64,000 nucleotides of DNA from Streptomyces sp. NBC_00353 (GCF_036108815.1 NZ_CP107985.1:5394001-5458000), one strand, 5' to 3'; positions 15,268 to 23,860 are shown, counted from the first letter of the stretch. Program-made: numbers and translations. Notes: generated by a model not told the origin, from the letters alone.

Positions 15268-16605
15268 TCAATGCCTCGCCCTGCGACGCCGGCCCCTTCC
15301 GTTCCGTGCGGGTGCCGAAGCTCCGGCTTCCGCGCCGAGCCCTGTGCGGTCCGCGGAGACGACCAGCGCCGCCAGCACCGTCGTCACCGGCACCGAGGCG
15401 ACCAGCCCGATCGACCCGACCAGCGTTCGTACGATCTCCTCCGCCACGAGTTCGCTGTTGGCCACCGTGCCCACGCTGCTCTGCGCGATCGAGAACAGCA
15501 GCAGAAGGGGAAGCGCGGCGCCGGCGTAGGCGAGCACCAGCGTGTTGACCACTGAGGCGATGTGGTCGCGACCGATCCTGATACCTGCCCGGTACAGCTT
15601 CCGCGCACCCATCGTCGGGTCGGCCTGGTGCAGCTCCCAGACCGCCGATGTCTGGGTGACCGTCACATCGTCCAGCACGCCGAGCGAGCCGATGATGACA
15701 CCGGCCAGCAGCAGGCCGCTCATGTCGATGTGGGGGTACAGACCGTGGATGAGGCCGGTGCTGTCGTCGGTGTTGCCGGTCAGGCTCGCCCAGTCGATGA
15801 AGAGTGAACCGAGCAGCCCGATCAGCAGCAGCGAGATCAGCGTGCCGATGACCGCGACCGAGGTGCGGGCGGTCAGCCCGTGACACATGTAGAGCGCGAT
15901 CAGCATGATCGCGCTGGCCCCGACGACCGCGACCAGCAGCGGGTTCGAACCCTGCAGGATCGCGGGGAGGATGAACAGGGTCAGCACGGCGAACGACACG
16001 GCGAGCGCGATCAGCGCCATCACCCCGCGCAGCCTGCCCACCACGACCACTGCGAGAGCGAAGATCCCGGCCAGCAGAGCCATCGGGACTTTCCGGTCCA
16101 CATCCGTCACGGAGTACTGAAGGTCATGGGGCGCGTCGGGCGCGTACGCGACGATCACGTCCTGTCCCTCGTGCAACTGCCGTGGCGCGTCGGGCTGAAC
16201 GATCTCGACGAAGGTCCTTCCCTTGTCGTGGCCGGTCGTCACCTCGATCGTGGCCTTCTCGCACAGCCCCGGCTCCTGGCCGGGAGTGGCGTTCCCCGTC
16301 GGCGTCGTGGTGTTGCCGGTGGCCGGGGTCTGCGCGGCGTTCACGTCCTTGCAGTCGACCTTGTCGACGTTCACCACCGTGGCCTGCTGGGTCTGCCGGT
16401 CGAAGCCGACGCCGGTGCGCTCGTGCGCGGGTGCACCACCCGGCCAGAGCACCACCATGCCGACGACGACGGCGGTGGCGAACGGGATCAGGACGGCCGC
16501 GATGACCTTGCGCAGATGTTTCGAGACCGGCGCGGCAGGCCCGTGGCTGTGCGAGTGACCGTGCTGATGGTCCTGCGGTCCGGAGTCATTTTGAGGGGAC
16601 GTCAC
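15268..16605 (-). CDS. YibE/F-family polytopic membrane protein
   Basis: About 445 residues. The N-terminus holds a His-rich motif (DHQHGHSHSHG), one membrane anchor near 35-55, a soluble 120-residue extracellular region, and then about seven membrane helices starting at VPMALLAGIFALAVVVVGRL. The GVLDDVTVTQTSAVWELH block near 310 is the family signature. YibE/F proteins are putative transporters with no settled substrate; the His tail hints at metal. The start is uncertain: GTG at 16605 is used, but ATG at 16638 is in frame and neither has a ribosome site, so it may be leaderless. It is divergent from thiC. Confidence 0.83.
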   Translation of the reverse strand: MTSPQNDSGPQDHQHGHSHSHGPAAPVSKHLRKVIAAVLIPFATAVVVGMVVLWPGGAPAHERTGVGFDRQTQQATVVNVDKVDCKDVNAAQTPATGNTTTPTGNATPGQEPGLCEKATIEVTTGHDKGRTFVEIVQPDAPRQLHEGQDVIVAYAPDAPHDLQYSVTDVDRKVPMALLAGIFALAVVVVGRLRGVMALIALAVSFAVLTLFILPAILQGSNPLLVAVVGASAIMLIALYMCHGLTARTSVAVIGTLISLLLIGLLGSLFIDWASLTGNTDDSTGLIHGLYPHIDMSGLLLAGVIIGSLGVLDDVTVTQTSAVWELHQADPTMGARKLYRAGIRIGRDHIASVVNTLVLAYAGAALPLLLLFSIAQSSVGTVANSELVAEEIVRTLVGSIGLVASVPVTTVLAALVVSADRTGLGAEAGASAPARNGRGRRRRARH

Positions 16606-16682
16606 CGGGGGATCATCGCAAGAAGAGAAGGGGTCCACTGTTCAGTACGCCTCGAAGGGCGCTAGCTTGGTGGCACCTTTGT

Positions 16683-16796
16683 ACACGCGGGAGCTCGGAG
16701 CACCGGGCTGAGAGGGCGCTGATATCCGTACATCCGTACGGGACAGGCTGCGCCGACCGCCGAACCTGTTACCGGGTAATGCCGGCGTAGGGAGTA
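16683..16796 (+). promoter_or_regulatory. TPP riboswitch of thiC
   Basis: The THI-element is clear: CCGGGCTGAGAGGG (about 16704-16717) is the pyrimidine-sensing helix with the invariant CUGAGA, and CCGAACCTG with GGGTAATGCCGGCGTAGGGA (about 16774-16793) is the pyrophosphate-sensing half. The thiC ribosome site GGAG (16791-16794) is inside the conserved 3' end, so thiamine pyrophosphate binding should hide it and block translation. No terminator is seen between aptamer and ATG. Confidence 0.95.
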
Positions 16797-16802
16797 GGTC
16801 TC

Positions 16803-18578
16803 ATGACCACATCGGACGCACGCACGCCTGCCTCGAACCAGAGCGACGAGGCCGGAAAGTCCATCGGCTGGCACAAGGGATACGTCCAGGGCTCGCGCCC
16901 GGACCTCCGGGTGCCGGTCCGGCAGGTGCACCTCACCAACGGCGACGCCGTGACGCTGTACGACACGTCCGGGCCGTACACCGATCCCGCCACCGACACC
17001 GACGTCCGCCGCGGCCTCGCGCCGCTGCGGGAGAACTGGATCGTCGCCCGCGGCGACACCGAGGAGTACGCGGGCCGCCCGGTCCGCCCCGAGGACGACG
17101 GGCTCAAGCACACCTCGCCCCGCGGCGGACTGCGCAACCTCGACGCGGTCTTCCCCGGCCGCCCGCGGCAGCCGCGCCGCAGCCGCGACGGGCAGCCGGT
17201 GACCCAGCTCGCGTACGCCCGCCGGGGCGAGATCACCCCGGAGATGGAGTACGTGGCGATCCGGGAGAACGTCGAACCCGAGGTCGTGCGTGAGGAGATC
17301 GCCGCCGGCCGGGCGGTCCTGCCGGCCAACGTCAACCACCCGGAGATCGAGCCGATGATCATCGGTAAGCGGTTCCTGGTGAAGGTCAACGCCAACATCG
17401 GCAACTCCGCGGTCACCTCCTCCATCGAGGAGGAGGTCGAGAAGATGACGTGGGCGACGCGGTGGGGCGCCGACACGGTCATGGATCTCTCCACCGGCCG
17501 CAACATCCACACCACCCGCGAGTGGGTTCTGCGCAACTCCCCGGTGCCGATCGGCACCGTTCCGCTCTACCAGGCCCTCGAAAAGGTCGACGGCAGGGCG
17601 GAGGAACTGACCTGGGAGATCTACAAGGACACCGTCATCGAACAGGCCGAGCAGGGTGTCGACTACATGACGGTCCATGCCGGCGTGCGCCTCCCGTACG
17701 TCCCGCTCACCGCCCGCCGCAAGACCGGCATCGTCTCCCGCGGCGGTTCGATCATGGCGGCCTGGTGCCTGGCGCACCACAAGGAGTCGTTCCTGTATGA
17801 CAACTTCGAGGAGCTCTGCGAGATCCTCGCGGCGTACGACGTGACGTACTCGCTGGGCGACGGGCTGCGTCCCGGCTCGATCGCCGACGCCAACGACGAG
17901 GCGCAGTTCGCCGAACTGCGCACGCTCGGCGAACTCAACACGATCGCCAAGCGGTTCGGCGTCCAGACGATGATCGAGGGCCCGGGCCATGTCCCGATGC
18001 ACAAGATCAAGGAGAACATCGACCTCCAGCAGGAGATCTGCGAGGAGGCGCCGTTCTACACGCTCGGCCCGCTGACCACCGATGTGGCCCCGGCGTACGA
18101 CCACATCACCTCGGGCATCGGCGCCGCGATGATCGCCTGGTGGGGGACGGCGATGCTCTGCTACGTCACGCCCAAGGAGCACCTGGGCCTGCCCAACCGG
18201 GACGACGTGAAGACGGGCGTCATCACCTACAAGATCGCGGCCCATGCGGCCGACCTCGCCAAGGGGCACCCGGGTGCTCAGGACTGGGACGACGCGCTGT
18301 CGGACGCGCGCTTCGAGTTCCGGTGGGAGGACCAGTTCAACCTGGCTCTCGACCCGGACACGGCGCGGGAGTTCCACGACGAGACGCTGCCGGCGGAACC
18401 GGCGAAGACGGCTCACTTCTGCTCGATGTGCGGCCCGAAGTTCTGCTCGATGAAGATCTCCCAGGACATCCGTCGTGAGCACGGCGGTTCGCAGTCGGAG
18501 ATCGAGGCGGGCATGGCGGAGAAGTCCAAGGAGTTCGCGGCGGCCGGCAACCGCGTCTATCTGCCGATCGCGGACTGA
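16803..18578 (+). CDS. thiC: ThiC, phosphomethylpyrimidine synthase
   Basis: A 591-residue radical-SAM enzyme that turns aminoimidazole ribotide into HMP-phosphate, the pyrimidine half of thiamine. The C-terminal CSMCGPKFCSMK gives the cluster ligands Cys540, Cys543 and Cys548 in the unusual CxxCx4C spacing of ThiC. Earlier conserved blocks include GNSAVTSSIEEEVEKMTWAT, DLSTGRNIHTTREW, SRGGSIMAAWCL, and IEGPGHVPMHKI. The length is normal. ATG at 16803 is 8 nt after the GGAG buried in the TPP riboswitch. It is monocistronic, ending at a strong hairpin shared with the convergent operon. In vivo it needs SAM and reductant. Confidence 0.98.
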   Translation: MTTSDARTPASNQSDEAGKSIGWHKGYVQGSRPDLRVPVRQVHLTNGDAVTLYDTSGPYTDPATDTDVRRGLAPLRENWIVARGDTEEYAGRPVRPEDDGLKHTSPRGGLRNLDAVFPGRPRQPRRSRDGQPVTQLAYARRGEITPEMEYVAIRENVEPEVVREEIAAGRAVLPANVNHPEIEPMIIGKRFLVKVNANIGNSAVTSSIEEEVEKMTWATRWGADTVMDLSTGRNIHTTREWVLRNSPVPIGTVPLYQALEKVDGRAEELTWEIYKDTVIEQAEQGVDYMTVHAGVRLPYVPLTARRKTGIVSRGGSIMAAWCLAHHKESFLYDNFEELCEILAAYDVTYSLGDGLRPGSIADANDEAQFAELRTLGELNTIAKRFGVQTMIEGPGHVPMHKIKENIDLQQEICEEAPFYTLGPLTTDVAPAYDHITSGIGAAMIAWWGTAMLCYVTPKEHLGLPNRDDVKTGVITYKIAAHAADLAKGHPGAQDWDDALSDARFEFRWEDQFNLALDPDTAREFHDETLPAEPAKTAHFCSMCGPKFCSMKISQDIRREHGGSQSEIEAGMAEKSKEFAAAGNRVYLPIAD

Positions 18579-18588
18579 GTCATCGGGT

Positions 18589-18636
18589 GGAGCACTGCGC
18601 CGGGGCGCTGCGGGAACCGTCCCGGCTCAGTGCACC
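18589..18636. terminator. Bidirectional terminator after thiC
   Basis: The 16-nt arms 18589-18604 and 18621-18636 (CACTG and GCCGGG blocks) pair at 14 of 16 positions around a 16-nt loop. It lies 11 bp beyond the thiC stop and covers the 3' end of the small leftward reading frame at 18627, so it may serve both strands. Confidence 0.75.
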
Positions 18637-18722
18637 TCTGCGGGGCCGAAGACCAGAAGGAAGAGCAGGGCCACGGGGACAACGAGACCCGCTCCGATCG
18701 CCGGCACGAGGACGACGAACAA
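18627..18722 (-). CDS. Candidate 31-residue membrane peptide
   Basis: A TTG-started frame encodes FVVLVPAIGAGLVVPVALLF, continuing LLVFGPAEVH: a single membrane helix with a short charged tail. It starts 15 bp after the stop of the membrane-protein gene on the same strand, as translationally coupled small proteins do. The ribosome site (CCGGGG) is weak, the start is non-standard, and the terminator hairpin overlaps its last codons. It is supported by the clean hydrophobic pattern and GC-rich third positions only. Confidence 0.35.
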   Translation of the reverse strand: MFVVLVPAIGAGLVVPVALLFLLVFGPAEVH

Positions 18723-18737
18723 GGGATTCGGCCCCGG

Positions 18738-19556
18738 TCAGTCCAGCTCGTGTTCCGGGCCGCCGAAGTCCGGGCTGGTGAAGTCGGGGCTGGTGAACGA
18801 CGGGCGGGGACCCGCCGCCGGGCCCTCCTCCGGGCCCGAGAAGTCCGGCCTGGAGTAGCCGATCTTCGGGATGCGGTTGGCCGAACGGTGCGGTGTACGA
18901 GATGCAGGGCCGGCCGTGGGATCGGCGAGCGCATCCCGCAGGAACGGCAGGATGCCCCGCTCCAGCAGCGCATGGCGCCAGGCCTCCCTGGCGCGCGCCA
19001 CATCCTCCGGCAGCTCGTCCTCGGTGTCCTCGGCCGGCAGCGACGTCGAGCCGTTGCGCAGCGCCGTGGTGAGCAGTCCGATGGCGGCGGCCAGTATCGC
19101 TGCCGCCATGACCGCCGCGAAGAACCAGCCGGCGGTGACCATGGTGTCGGCGAACGACGGGGGCCGATTGAGCATCTTCAGGATGTAGCCGACCAGCAGG
19201 AAGATCAGCGCGGCGGTGCCCGCGAGCATCGGCGCCAGGACGGTGACGACCGCCCCTATGCCGGCGCCCGGCCGGTCCGGATCGTCCGCTTCGGACCCGA
19301 GGCCCGAACCCTGGGCCGAGTCGGCGGCCGGTCCGCGCAGCTCCTCGCGGACCTTCACGTAGTGGTCGTACTCGGTGGCTGCCGCCGCGGTGATCAGGGC
19401 CGTGGCGTTCAGCGCCATGGTGCGCAGCTGTTCGGTGTTGAGTCGTTCGCCGACTCCGGCCAGATCCGGTCGCTCGTGCGCGTGACGTAGCGCATCGCCG
19501 AGGATCCGCTCGTACTCGGGTCGGTCCTCGGCCAGCAGGTGCGGAGCGCTGTTCAT
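18738..19556 (-). CDS. Two-helix membrane protein with Asp-Phe-Pro repeat tail
   Basis: About 272 residues. A soluble N-terminal helical region (LLAEDRPEYERILGDALRHA ...) precedes two membrane segments (about 108-130 and 143-165, for example AVVTVLAPMLAGTAALIFLL). The cytoplasmic tail follows, with a conserved EAWRHALLERGILPFLRDAL amphipathic helix. The last 40 residues repeat an S/T-x-PDF-x-x-P unit three times (SRPDFSGPEE, TSPDFTSPDFGGP). I do not recognise a named family. ATG at 19556 has GGGGG six bases upstream; ATG at 19562 is the alternative. The tail repeat looks like a short docking motif, but that is a guess. Confidence 0.75.
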   Translation of the reverse strand: MNSAPHLLAEDRPEYERILGDALRHAHERPDLAGVGERLNTEQLRTMALNATALITAAAATEYDHYVKVREELRGPAADSAQGSGLGSEADDPDRPGAGIGAVVTVLAPMLAGTAALIFLLVGYILKMLNRPPSFADTMVTAGWFFAAVMAAAILAAAIGLLTTALRNGSTSLPAEDTEDELPEDVARAREAWRHALLERGILPFLRDALADPTAGPASRTPHRSANRIPKIGYSRPDFSGPEEGPAAGPRPSFTSPDFTSPDFGGPEHELD

Positions 19557-19744
19557 GTGCATCCCCCGATGCTCCGTTGGGCCTGAGTACCCGCTTGGAC
19601 CGGGCAGTTGGGCGGAAACGGAGGAGAGCCTGCTACTGATAGGCCGATGGTAGAGCGCCCACGGCACGGGGTGACAGGGGGTTTCCGTAAATAGGCCCAG
19701 TGGTCGGCGTGGTCAGGTCGTGGATGCGTCTTCCCCGAAGACCG

Positions 19745-20800
19745 TCAGTCATGCAACGGAAGCCGGACGACCAGCAGCTTTCCGGCCATGGTCACACCGC
19801 CGTCCATGGCGATGGCGAGCCCGTCCGCGTACAGGTGAGGGCCGTCCACCACGGGGCCGGCGCTGTCCTCGCCGTCCTCCGAGCCGACCTCGCCGAGCAG
19901 ATACGGAATGGGGCTGTGACCATGGACGATGCGCTGTCCGCCGTACGCCGCCATCAGCTCCTGGACCGCCTGCGAGCCCCCCTCGTCGCGGAAGGCGAAC
20001 CGCTTGGTGAGCTTGCGGAACAGGTCCCAGCACTCGTCGGCGTCGTTACGCGTGAGAATGGCGTGCACGGTCTCGTTGACGTCTTCGATGGTGGAGCCGT
20101 AGTCGAGGTACGCCGTCGTGTCGGAGTGCATCAGAAGGTGCCCGTCCTCCTCGACGACCGCGTCGAGACGGGACATCCACTGGAGGTGGACGTCCTGGAG
20201 CCGCTCCATGTCGGTCTTCTGGCCGCCGTTGAGCAGCCAGGCGGCCTGGAAGGTGGCGGTGCCCGCACCGGAGTTGACCGGCGTGTCGGCGAACCGCTTG
20301 GCGCCGATGAGCAGCAGTTCGTGGTTGCCCATCAGGGCCTTGCAGTAGCCGCCCGCGGCCGCGGCCTCGGCGGACAGACGCATGACCAGGTCGATGACAC
20401 CGATGCCGTCCGGACCGCGGTCGGTGAAGTCGCCGAGGAACCAGAGCCGGGCGTTGCCAGCGGCCCAGGCACCTTCGGCGTCGATGAGGCCCTGTTCCAT
20501 GAGGGCGTCGCGAAGCTCGTCCAGATAGCCGTGGACGTCGCCGACCACGTACAGCGGTCCGAGCCCCTGGTCCGTGGCGGGCCGCGGATCCGGGACGGTC
20601 TGCACCTGGACGGTGTCACCGCGGTTGATCACGGGAAGATCGCGCGCGGTGGGTGTGTATCCCTCCGGCTCGTCGCCCGGTACGGCATTGCCGGGGTGCG
20701 GCGCCGCGGGCGGCGCCGGAGTCTGCGCATAGGGCGGCACACGGAAGTCACGCAACGTCGCCGTCCGCTCCACGGGTTCCTGACCGGCCCCCTGTGTCAT
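19745..20800 (-). CDS. Calcineurin-like metallophosphoesterase
   Basis: A 351-residue protein with metal-site motifs in order: GDVHG (87-91), GDFTDRG (123-129), GNHE (158-161), then HSDTTAY and HGHSP near 235 and 310. This is the PPP/ApaH-like pattern of protein phosphatases and diadenosine tetraphosphatases. The first 80 residues are Pro-rich and disordered (PPYAQTPAPPAAPHP), as in actinobacterial members. There is no signal peptide, so it acts in the cytoplasm, on a phosphoprotein or nucleotide. ATG at 20800 follows GGAGGGG; the long upstream frame is Arg/Pro noise. LacI is encoded 173 bp upstream on the same strand. Confidence 0.9.
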   Translation of the reverse strand: MTQGAGQEPVERTATLRDFRVPPYAQTPAPPAAPHPGNAVPGDEPEGYTPTARDLPVINRGDTVQVQTVPDPRPATDQGLGPLYVVGDVHGYLDELRDALMEQGLIDAEGAWAAGNARLWFLGDFTDRGPDGIGVIDLVMRLSAEAAAAGGYCKALMGNHELLLIGAKRFADTPVNSGAGTATFQAAWLLNGGQKTDMERLQDVHLQWMSRLDAVVEEDGHLLMHSDTTAYLDYGSTIEDVNETVHAILTRNDADECWDLFRKLTKRFAFRDEGGSQAVQELMAAYGGQRIVHGHSPIPYLLGEVGSEDGEDSAGPVVDGPHLYADGLAIAMDGGVTMAGKLLVVRLPLHD

Positions 20801-20973
20801 CGACCCCTCCACCACCGTCGCGCCGCCGTACACCTGACGGGCCCTGCTGGTCGGGGTGGTCCGCGGTGTCGTGCGCCCATCATAGGAATGCGGATCGTGC
20901 AGTGTGATGCACCAGGGGTGGTGAATCCGGGCGCACGACAGGTTCACCGGGCGATTGGTCCCAATTGGCCTGA

Positions 20974-22086
20974 TCAATCCCTGGACGGGGACCGAGGTGG
21001 GCTGACCGTGGTGCGGGGCGGACGGCGTTGCGAGGACGTCCGGACGATGAGTTCGGTCGGTATGACCCGCTCCACCGGACCGTCCTGGTCGACGCCTTCG
21101 ATCGCGTCGATGAGGAGCTGGACGACCGCGGTGCCGATCTGGCGCGGTTTGAGTGAGAGCGTGGTGATGGGGGGCTCGGTCGTCGCGTACACGGTGGACT
21201 CGCTGCAGCAGACGAGCAGCAGATCCTCGGGGACGCGCAATCCGTACCGGCGGGCGGCCGCCAGCAGGTCGGTGCCGTTGGGGTCGAAGAGCCCGTACAC
21301 GGCGTCGGGCCGGTCCGGGCGGGCGAGGAGCCGGTCGGCTGCGACCGCTCCCGCGCACGGGTCGTGGGCGGGATAGGACTCGTACACCGGATCCTGGCCC
21401 ACACGCTCGCACCAGTGGAGGTATGCGGTGGTGGAGAGCCGGGTGTACGTGTCGGTGGTGGTGCCGGTGAGCAGGCCGATCCGGCGGGCCCCGGCGGCGG
21501 CGAGGTGGTCGAGGAGGTCGAGCACGGCGGCCCGGTGGTCGTTGTCCACCCACGCGGTGACCGGCAGGGTGCCGGCGGGGCGGCCGTCCGAGACGACGGG
21601 CAGCCCCTGGCGGACGAGTTCGGTGACGACCGGGTCCTGGTCGGAGGGGTCGATGACGACGGTGCCGTCGAGGGCGACGTTCGACCAGACGTCGTGGCGT
21701 GAGGTGGCGGGAAGGATGACAAGGGCGTAGCCACGGGCGAGCGCGGCGGACGTGGCCGCTCTGGCCATCTCGGCGAAGTAGGCGAATTCGGTGAAGGTGA
21801 AAGGTTCATCCCCGTACGTCGTCACGGTCAGGCCGATGAGGCCGGACTTGCCGGTACGGAGGGTTCGGGCCGCGGCGGACGGGCGGTAGCCCAGGCGCTC
21901 GGCGACCTCGCGGACATGGCGGCGGGTGGCGTCCGGGAGCCGTCCCTTGCCGTTGAGCGCGTCGGAGACGGTCGTGATGGAGACCCCGGCGGCGGCGGCC
22001 ACATCCCGGATTCCCGCTCGTCCCTGCCGGCCGCCGCGCCGGGGTGTCTCCGTCCGGCTCACCTGGTGCTTCCCTGCTGCTGTCAT
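20974..22086 (-). CDS. LacI-family transcriptional regulator
   Basis: A 370-residue LacI/GalR protein. The HTH lies at about 25-72 (IRDVAAAAGVSITTVSDALN, then GKGRLPDATRRHVREVAERLGYRPSAAAR), with the hinge helix entering the minor groove, and a periplasmic-binding-like sensor domain to about 345. The C-terminal Arg/Pro-rich 20 residues are an extra tail. Typical effectors are sugars, but the divergent neighbour is an aminotransferase and no sugar genes are near. The CCTTGC-AAA-GCAAGG palindrome 96 bp upstream is a candidate self-operator. The start is the ATG at 22086. Confidence 0.9.
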   Translation of the reverse strand: MTAAGKHQVSRTETPRRGGRQGRAGIRDVAAAAGVSITTVSDALNGKGRLPDATRRHVREVAERLGYRPSAAARTLRTGKSGLIGLTVTTYGDEPFTFTEFAYFAEMARAATSAALARGYALVILPATSRHDVWSNVALDGTVVIDPSDQDPVVTELVRQGLPVVSDGRPAGTLPVTAWVDNDHRAAVLDLLDHLAAAGARRIGLLTGTTTDTYTRLSTTAYLHWCERVGQDPVYESYPAHDPCAGAVAADRLLARPDRPDAVYGLFDPNGTDLLAAARRYGLRVPEDLLLVCCSESTVYATTEPPITTLSLKPRQIGTAVVQLLIDAIEGVDQDGPVERVIPTELIVRTSSQRRPPRTTVSPPRSPSRD

Positions 22087-22454
22087 GGCGAGCCGATAGT
22101 AGGGCTCGGGCAGGCGGTTGGGCCGGTCGCATATTCACGCATTGACAGGCACGTTTCTGCATGATCATTTGATGCCAAATGCCTTGCAAAGCAAGGATGT
22201 TGATGGAGTCGACGGCAGTGTGTGATGCGTCGATGAGGATGGGCCTACCAAATGGCCGATGTTTCGAAGAGGTCTCAACTCACCTCTTCGGGGGATGCGC
22301 GCTACGGAGTGAGCCACCGGCGCACGCCGGGATGAGGGACGCTCCCCCCATTCCCGGCCCACCGGACGATTCCTTCGCTCGCCCATTCGCACCGGCGCGC
22401 AATCCTCATAAGGTGAGCAGTATTGATGTGTACGACGGTCGAGGAGGACCTGCG
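22087..22454. promoter_or_regulatory. Divergent region between LacI gene and hisC
   Basis: A 368-bp gap with no supported gene. It holds CCTTGC-AAA-GCAAGG (22182-22196), resembling a LacI-family operator; a perfect 9-bp hairpin, CGAAGAGGT (22265-22273) with ACCTCTTCG (22282-22290) and an 8-nt loop; and a TTGACA element at 22142. The hairpin, 165 bp before hisC, could be an upstream terminator or a leader structure. Confidence 0.5.
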
Positions 22455-23534
22455 GTGAGCGAGACGAGCCCCAAGCTGCGTGCCGAACTGGACGGTGTCC
22501 CCGCCTATGTGCCGGGCAGGCCGGCGGCGGCCGACGGGCCGCTCGCGTTCAAGCTGTCCTCCAACGAGAACCCGTATCCGCCGCTGCCCGGCGTGATGGA
22601 GTCGGCCCTGGCCGCGGCCGCGAACTTCAACCGCTACCCGGACATGGCCTGCACCGGTCTGATGAACGAGCTGGCCGACCGGTTCGGCGTGCCCGTCTCG
22701 CACCTCGCCACCGGAACCGGCTCCGTCGGGGTGGCGCAGCAGCTGCTCCAGGCCACGTCGGGCCCGGGCGACGAGGTCATCTACGCCTGGCGCTCCTTCG
22801 AGGCGTACCCGATCATCACCCAGGTCAGCGGCGCGACCTCGGTGAAGGTGCCGCTGACCGACGGCGAGGTGCACGACCTCGACGCGATGGCGGACGCGAT
22901 CACGGACCGTACCCGGATGATCTTCGTCTGCAACCCGAACAACCCGACCGGGACGGTGGTGCGCAGGGCCGAGCTGGAGCGGTTCCTGGACCGGGTGCCG
23001 GGCGATGTGCTCGTGGTGCTGGACGAGGCGTACAAGGAGTTCATCCGCGATGTCGAGGTGCCGGACGGCATCGAGATCTACCGGGACCGGCCCAATGTGG
23101 CGGTGCTGCGGACGTTCTCCAAGGCCTACGGTCTGGCCGGTCTGCGGGTCGGATTCGCAGTGGCCCACGAGCCGGTGGCGGCCGCACTGCGCAAGACGGC
23201 GGTGCCGTTCGGGGTCAGTCAGCTGGCACAGGATGCGGCGGTCGCCTCGCTGCGTGCCGAGGACGAACTGCTCGGCCGGGTCGGATCCCTGGTCTGCGAG
23301 CGCATCCGGGTGCACAAGGCTCTGGTGAGCCAGGGCTGGACCGTTCCGGAGTCGCAGGCCAACTTCGTCTGGCTGCGGCTCGGCGACCGCACGCTGGACT
23401 TCGCCGGGGCGTGCGAGCGGGCCGGAGTCGTGGTCAGGCCGTTCGCGGGCGAGGGCGTGCGGGTGTCGATCGGCGAGGACGAAGCGAACGACGTGTTCCT
23501 GAGGGTGGCGGACGCGTACCGCAAGGAGCTGTAA
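22455..23534 (+). CDS. hisC: Histidinol-phosphate/aromatic aminotransferase (HisC family)
   Basis: A 359-residue class I/II PLP aminotransferase of the HisC/Pat branch. FKLSSNENPYPPLPGVMESA is the N-terminal substrate region, ATGTGSVGVAQQLLQ the cofactor phosphate loop, VCNPNNPTGTVV the Asn/Pro motif, and RTFSKAYGLAGLRVGFAV holds the Schiff-base lysine (about residue 220). It may make histidinol phosphate or transaminate phenylpyruvate-type acids; the main his operon is not here, so the aromatic role (Pat) is plausible, and the gene lies 23 kb from pheA. GTG at 22455 follows GGAGGACC. It ends before two strong hairpins. Confidence 0.88.
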   Translation: MSETSPKLRAELDGVPAYVPGRPAAADGPLAFKLSSNENPYPPLPGVMESALAAAANFNRYPDMACTGLMNELADRFGVPVSHLATGTGSVGVAQQLLQATSGPGDEVIYAWRSFEAYPIITQVSGATSVKVPLTDGEVHDLDAMADAITDRTRMIFVCNPNNPTGTVVRRAELERFLDRVPGDVLVVLDEAYKEFIRDVEVPDGIEIYRDRPNVAVLRTFSKAYGLAGLRVGFAVAHEPVAAALRKTAVPFGVSQLAQDAAVASLRAEDELLGRVGSLVCERIRVHKALVSQGWTVPESQANFVWLRLGDRTLDFAGACERAGVVVRPFAGEGVRVSIGEDEANDVFLRVADAYRKEL

Positions 23535-23586
23535 CCGAAGTCCCGCTTGCGCGTACGGCGCGAGCCTCGTGCGTGCAGCGGTGGGT

Positions 23587-23642
23587 GTACATGCCGCGGC
23601 CGGGCTCGCGCTTGCCGCGACCAGTCGTGGCGCGGCGTGTAC
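23587..23642 (+). terminator. First hairpin after hisC
   Basis: GTACATGCCGCG (23587-23598) and CGCGGCGTGTAC (23631-23642) pair at 11 of 12 positions around a 32-nt loop that can fold further. It lies 52 bp after the hisC stop and is weaker than the hairpin that follows. Confidence 0.45.
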
Positions 23643-23652
23643 GCGTGCACCG

Positions 23653-23693
23653 GAAGGCCCCGTACCTCTCGTTCGTCGAGGTGCGGGGCCTTC
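23653..23693 (+). terminator. Second, strong hairpin after hisC
   Basis: GAAGGCCCCGTACCTC (23653-23668) pairs with GAGGTGCGGGGCCTTC (23678-23693) at 15 of 16 positions, 9-nt loop. It separates hisC from the cyd promoter 57 bp further on. Confidence 0.85.
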
Positions 23694-23749
23694 GCGTGGG
23701 AGCGTCCCGATAGGGGGACCCCCCTCGAACACCCCGAAAGTCCGTGCGC

Positions 23750-23780
23750 CATAATGCTTGTGAATGTGAACGCGTTCACA
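23750..23780 (+). promoter_or_regulatory. cydA promoter element and Rex operator
   Basis: TGTGAACGCGTTCACA (23765-23780) is a perfect 16-bp Rex operator (consensus TGTGAACNNNTTCACA). CATAAT (23750-23755) fits a -10 box immediately before it, so bound Rex would cover the transcription start. Rex releases DNA when NADH rises, switching on cydABCD under low oxygen. Outer bases GCTTGTGAA and TTCACAAGC extend the symmetry. Confidence 0.93.
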
Positions 23781-23860
23781 AGCGCGTCCTGTTCCTCCCG
23801 TGATCGGTCGGTTTGCAGTGCACACTTCCGCTCACTACGGCGACGTAAGGAGAAGACGAC

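Noticed and set aside
16662..18482. A 606-residue open frame opposite thiC
   Set aside because: It mirrors thiC and ends in the riboswitch region; no recognisable domain and the wrong composition.
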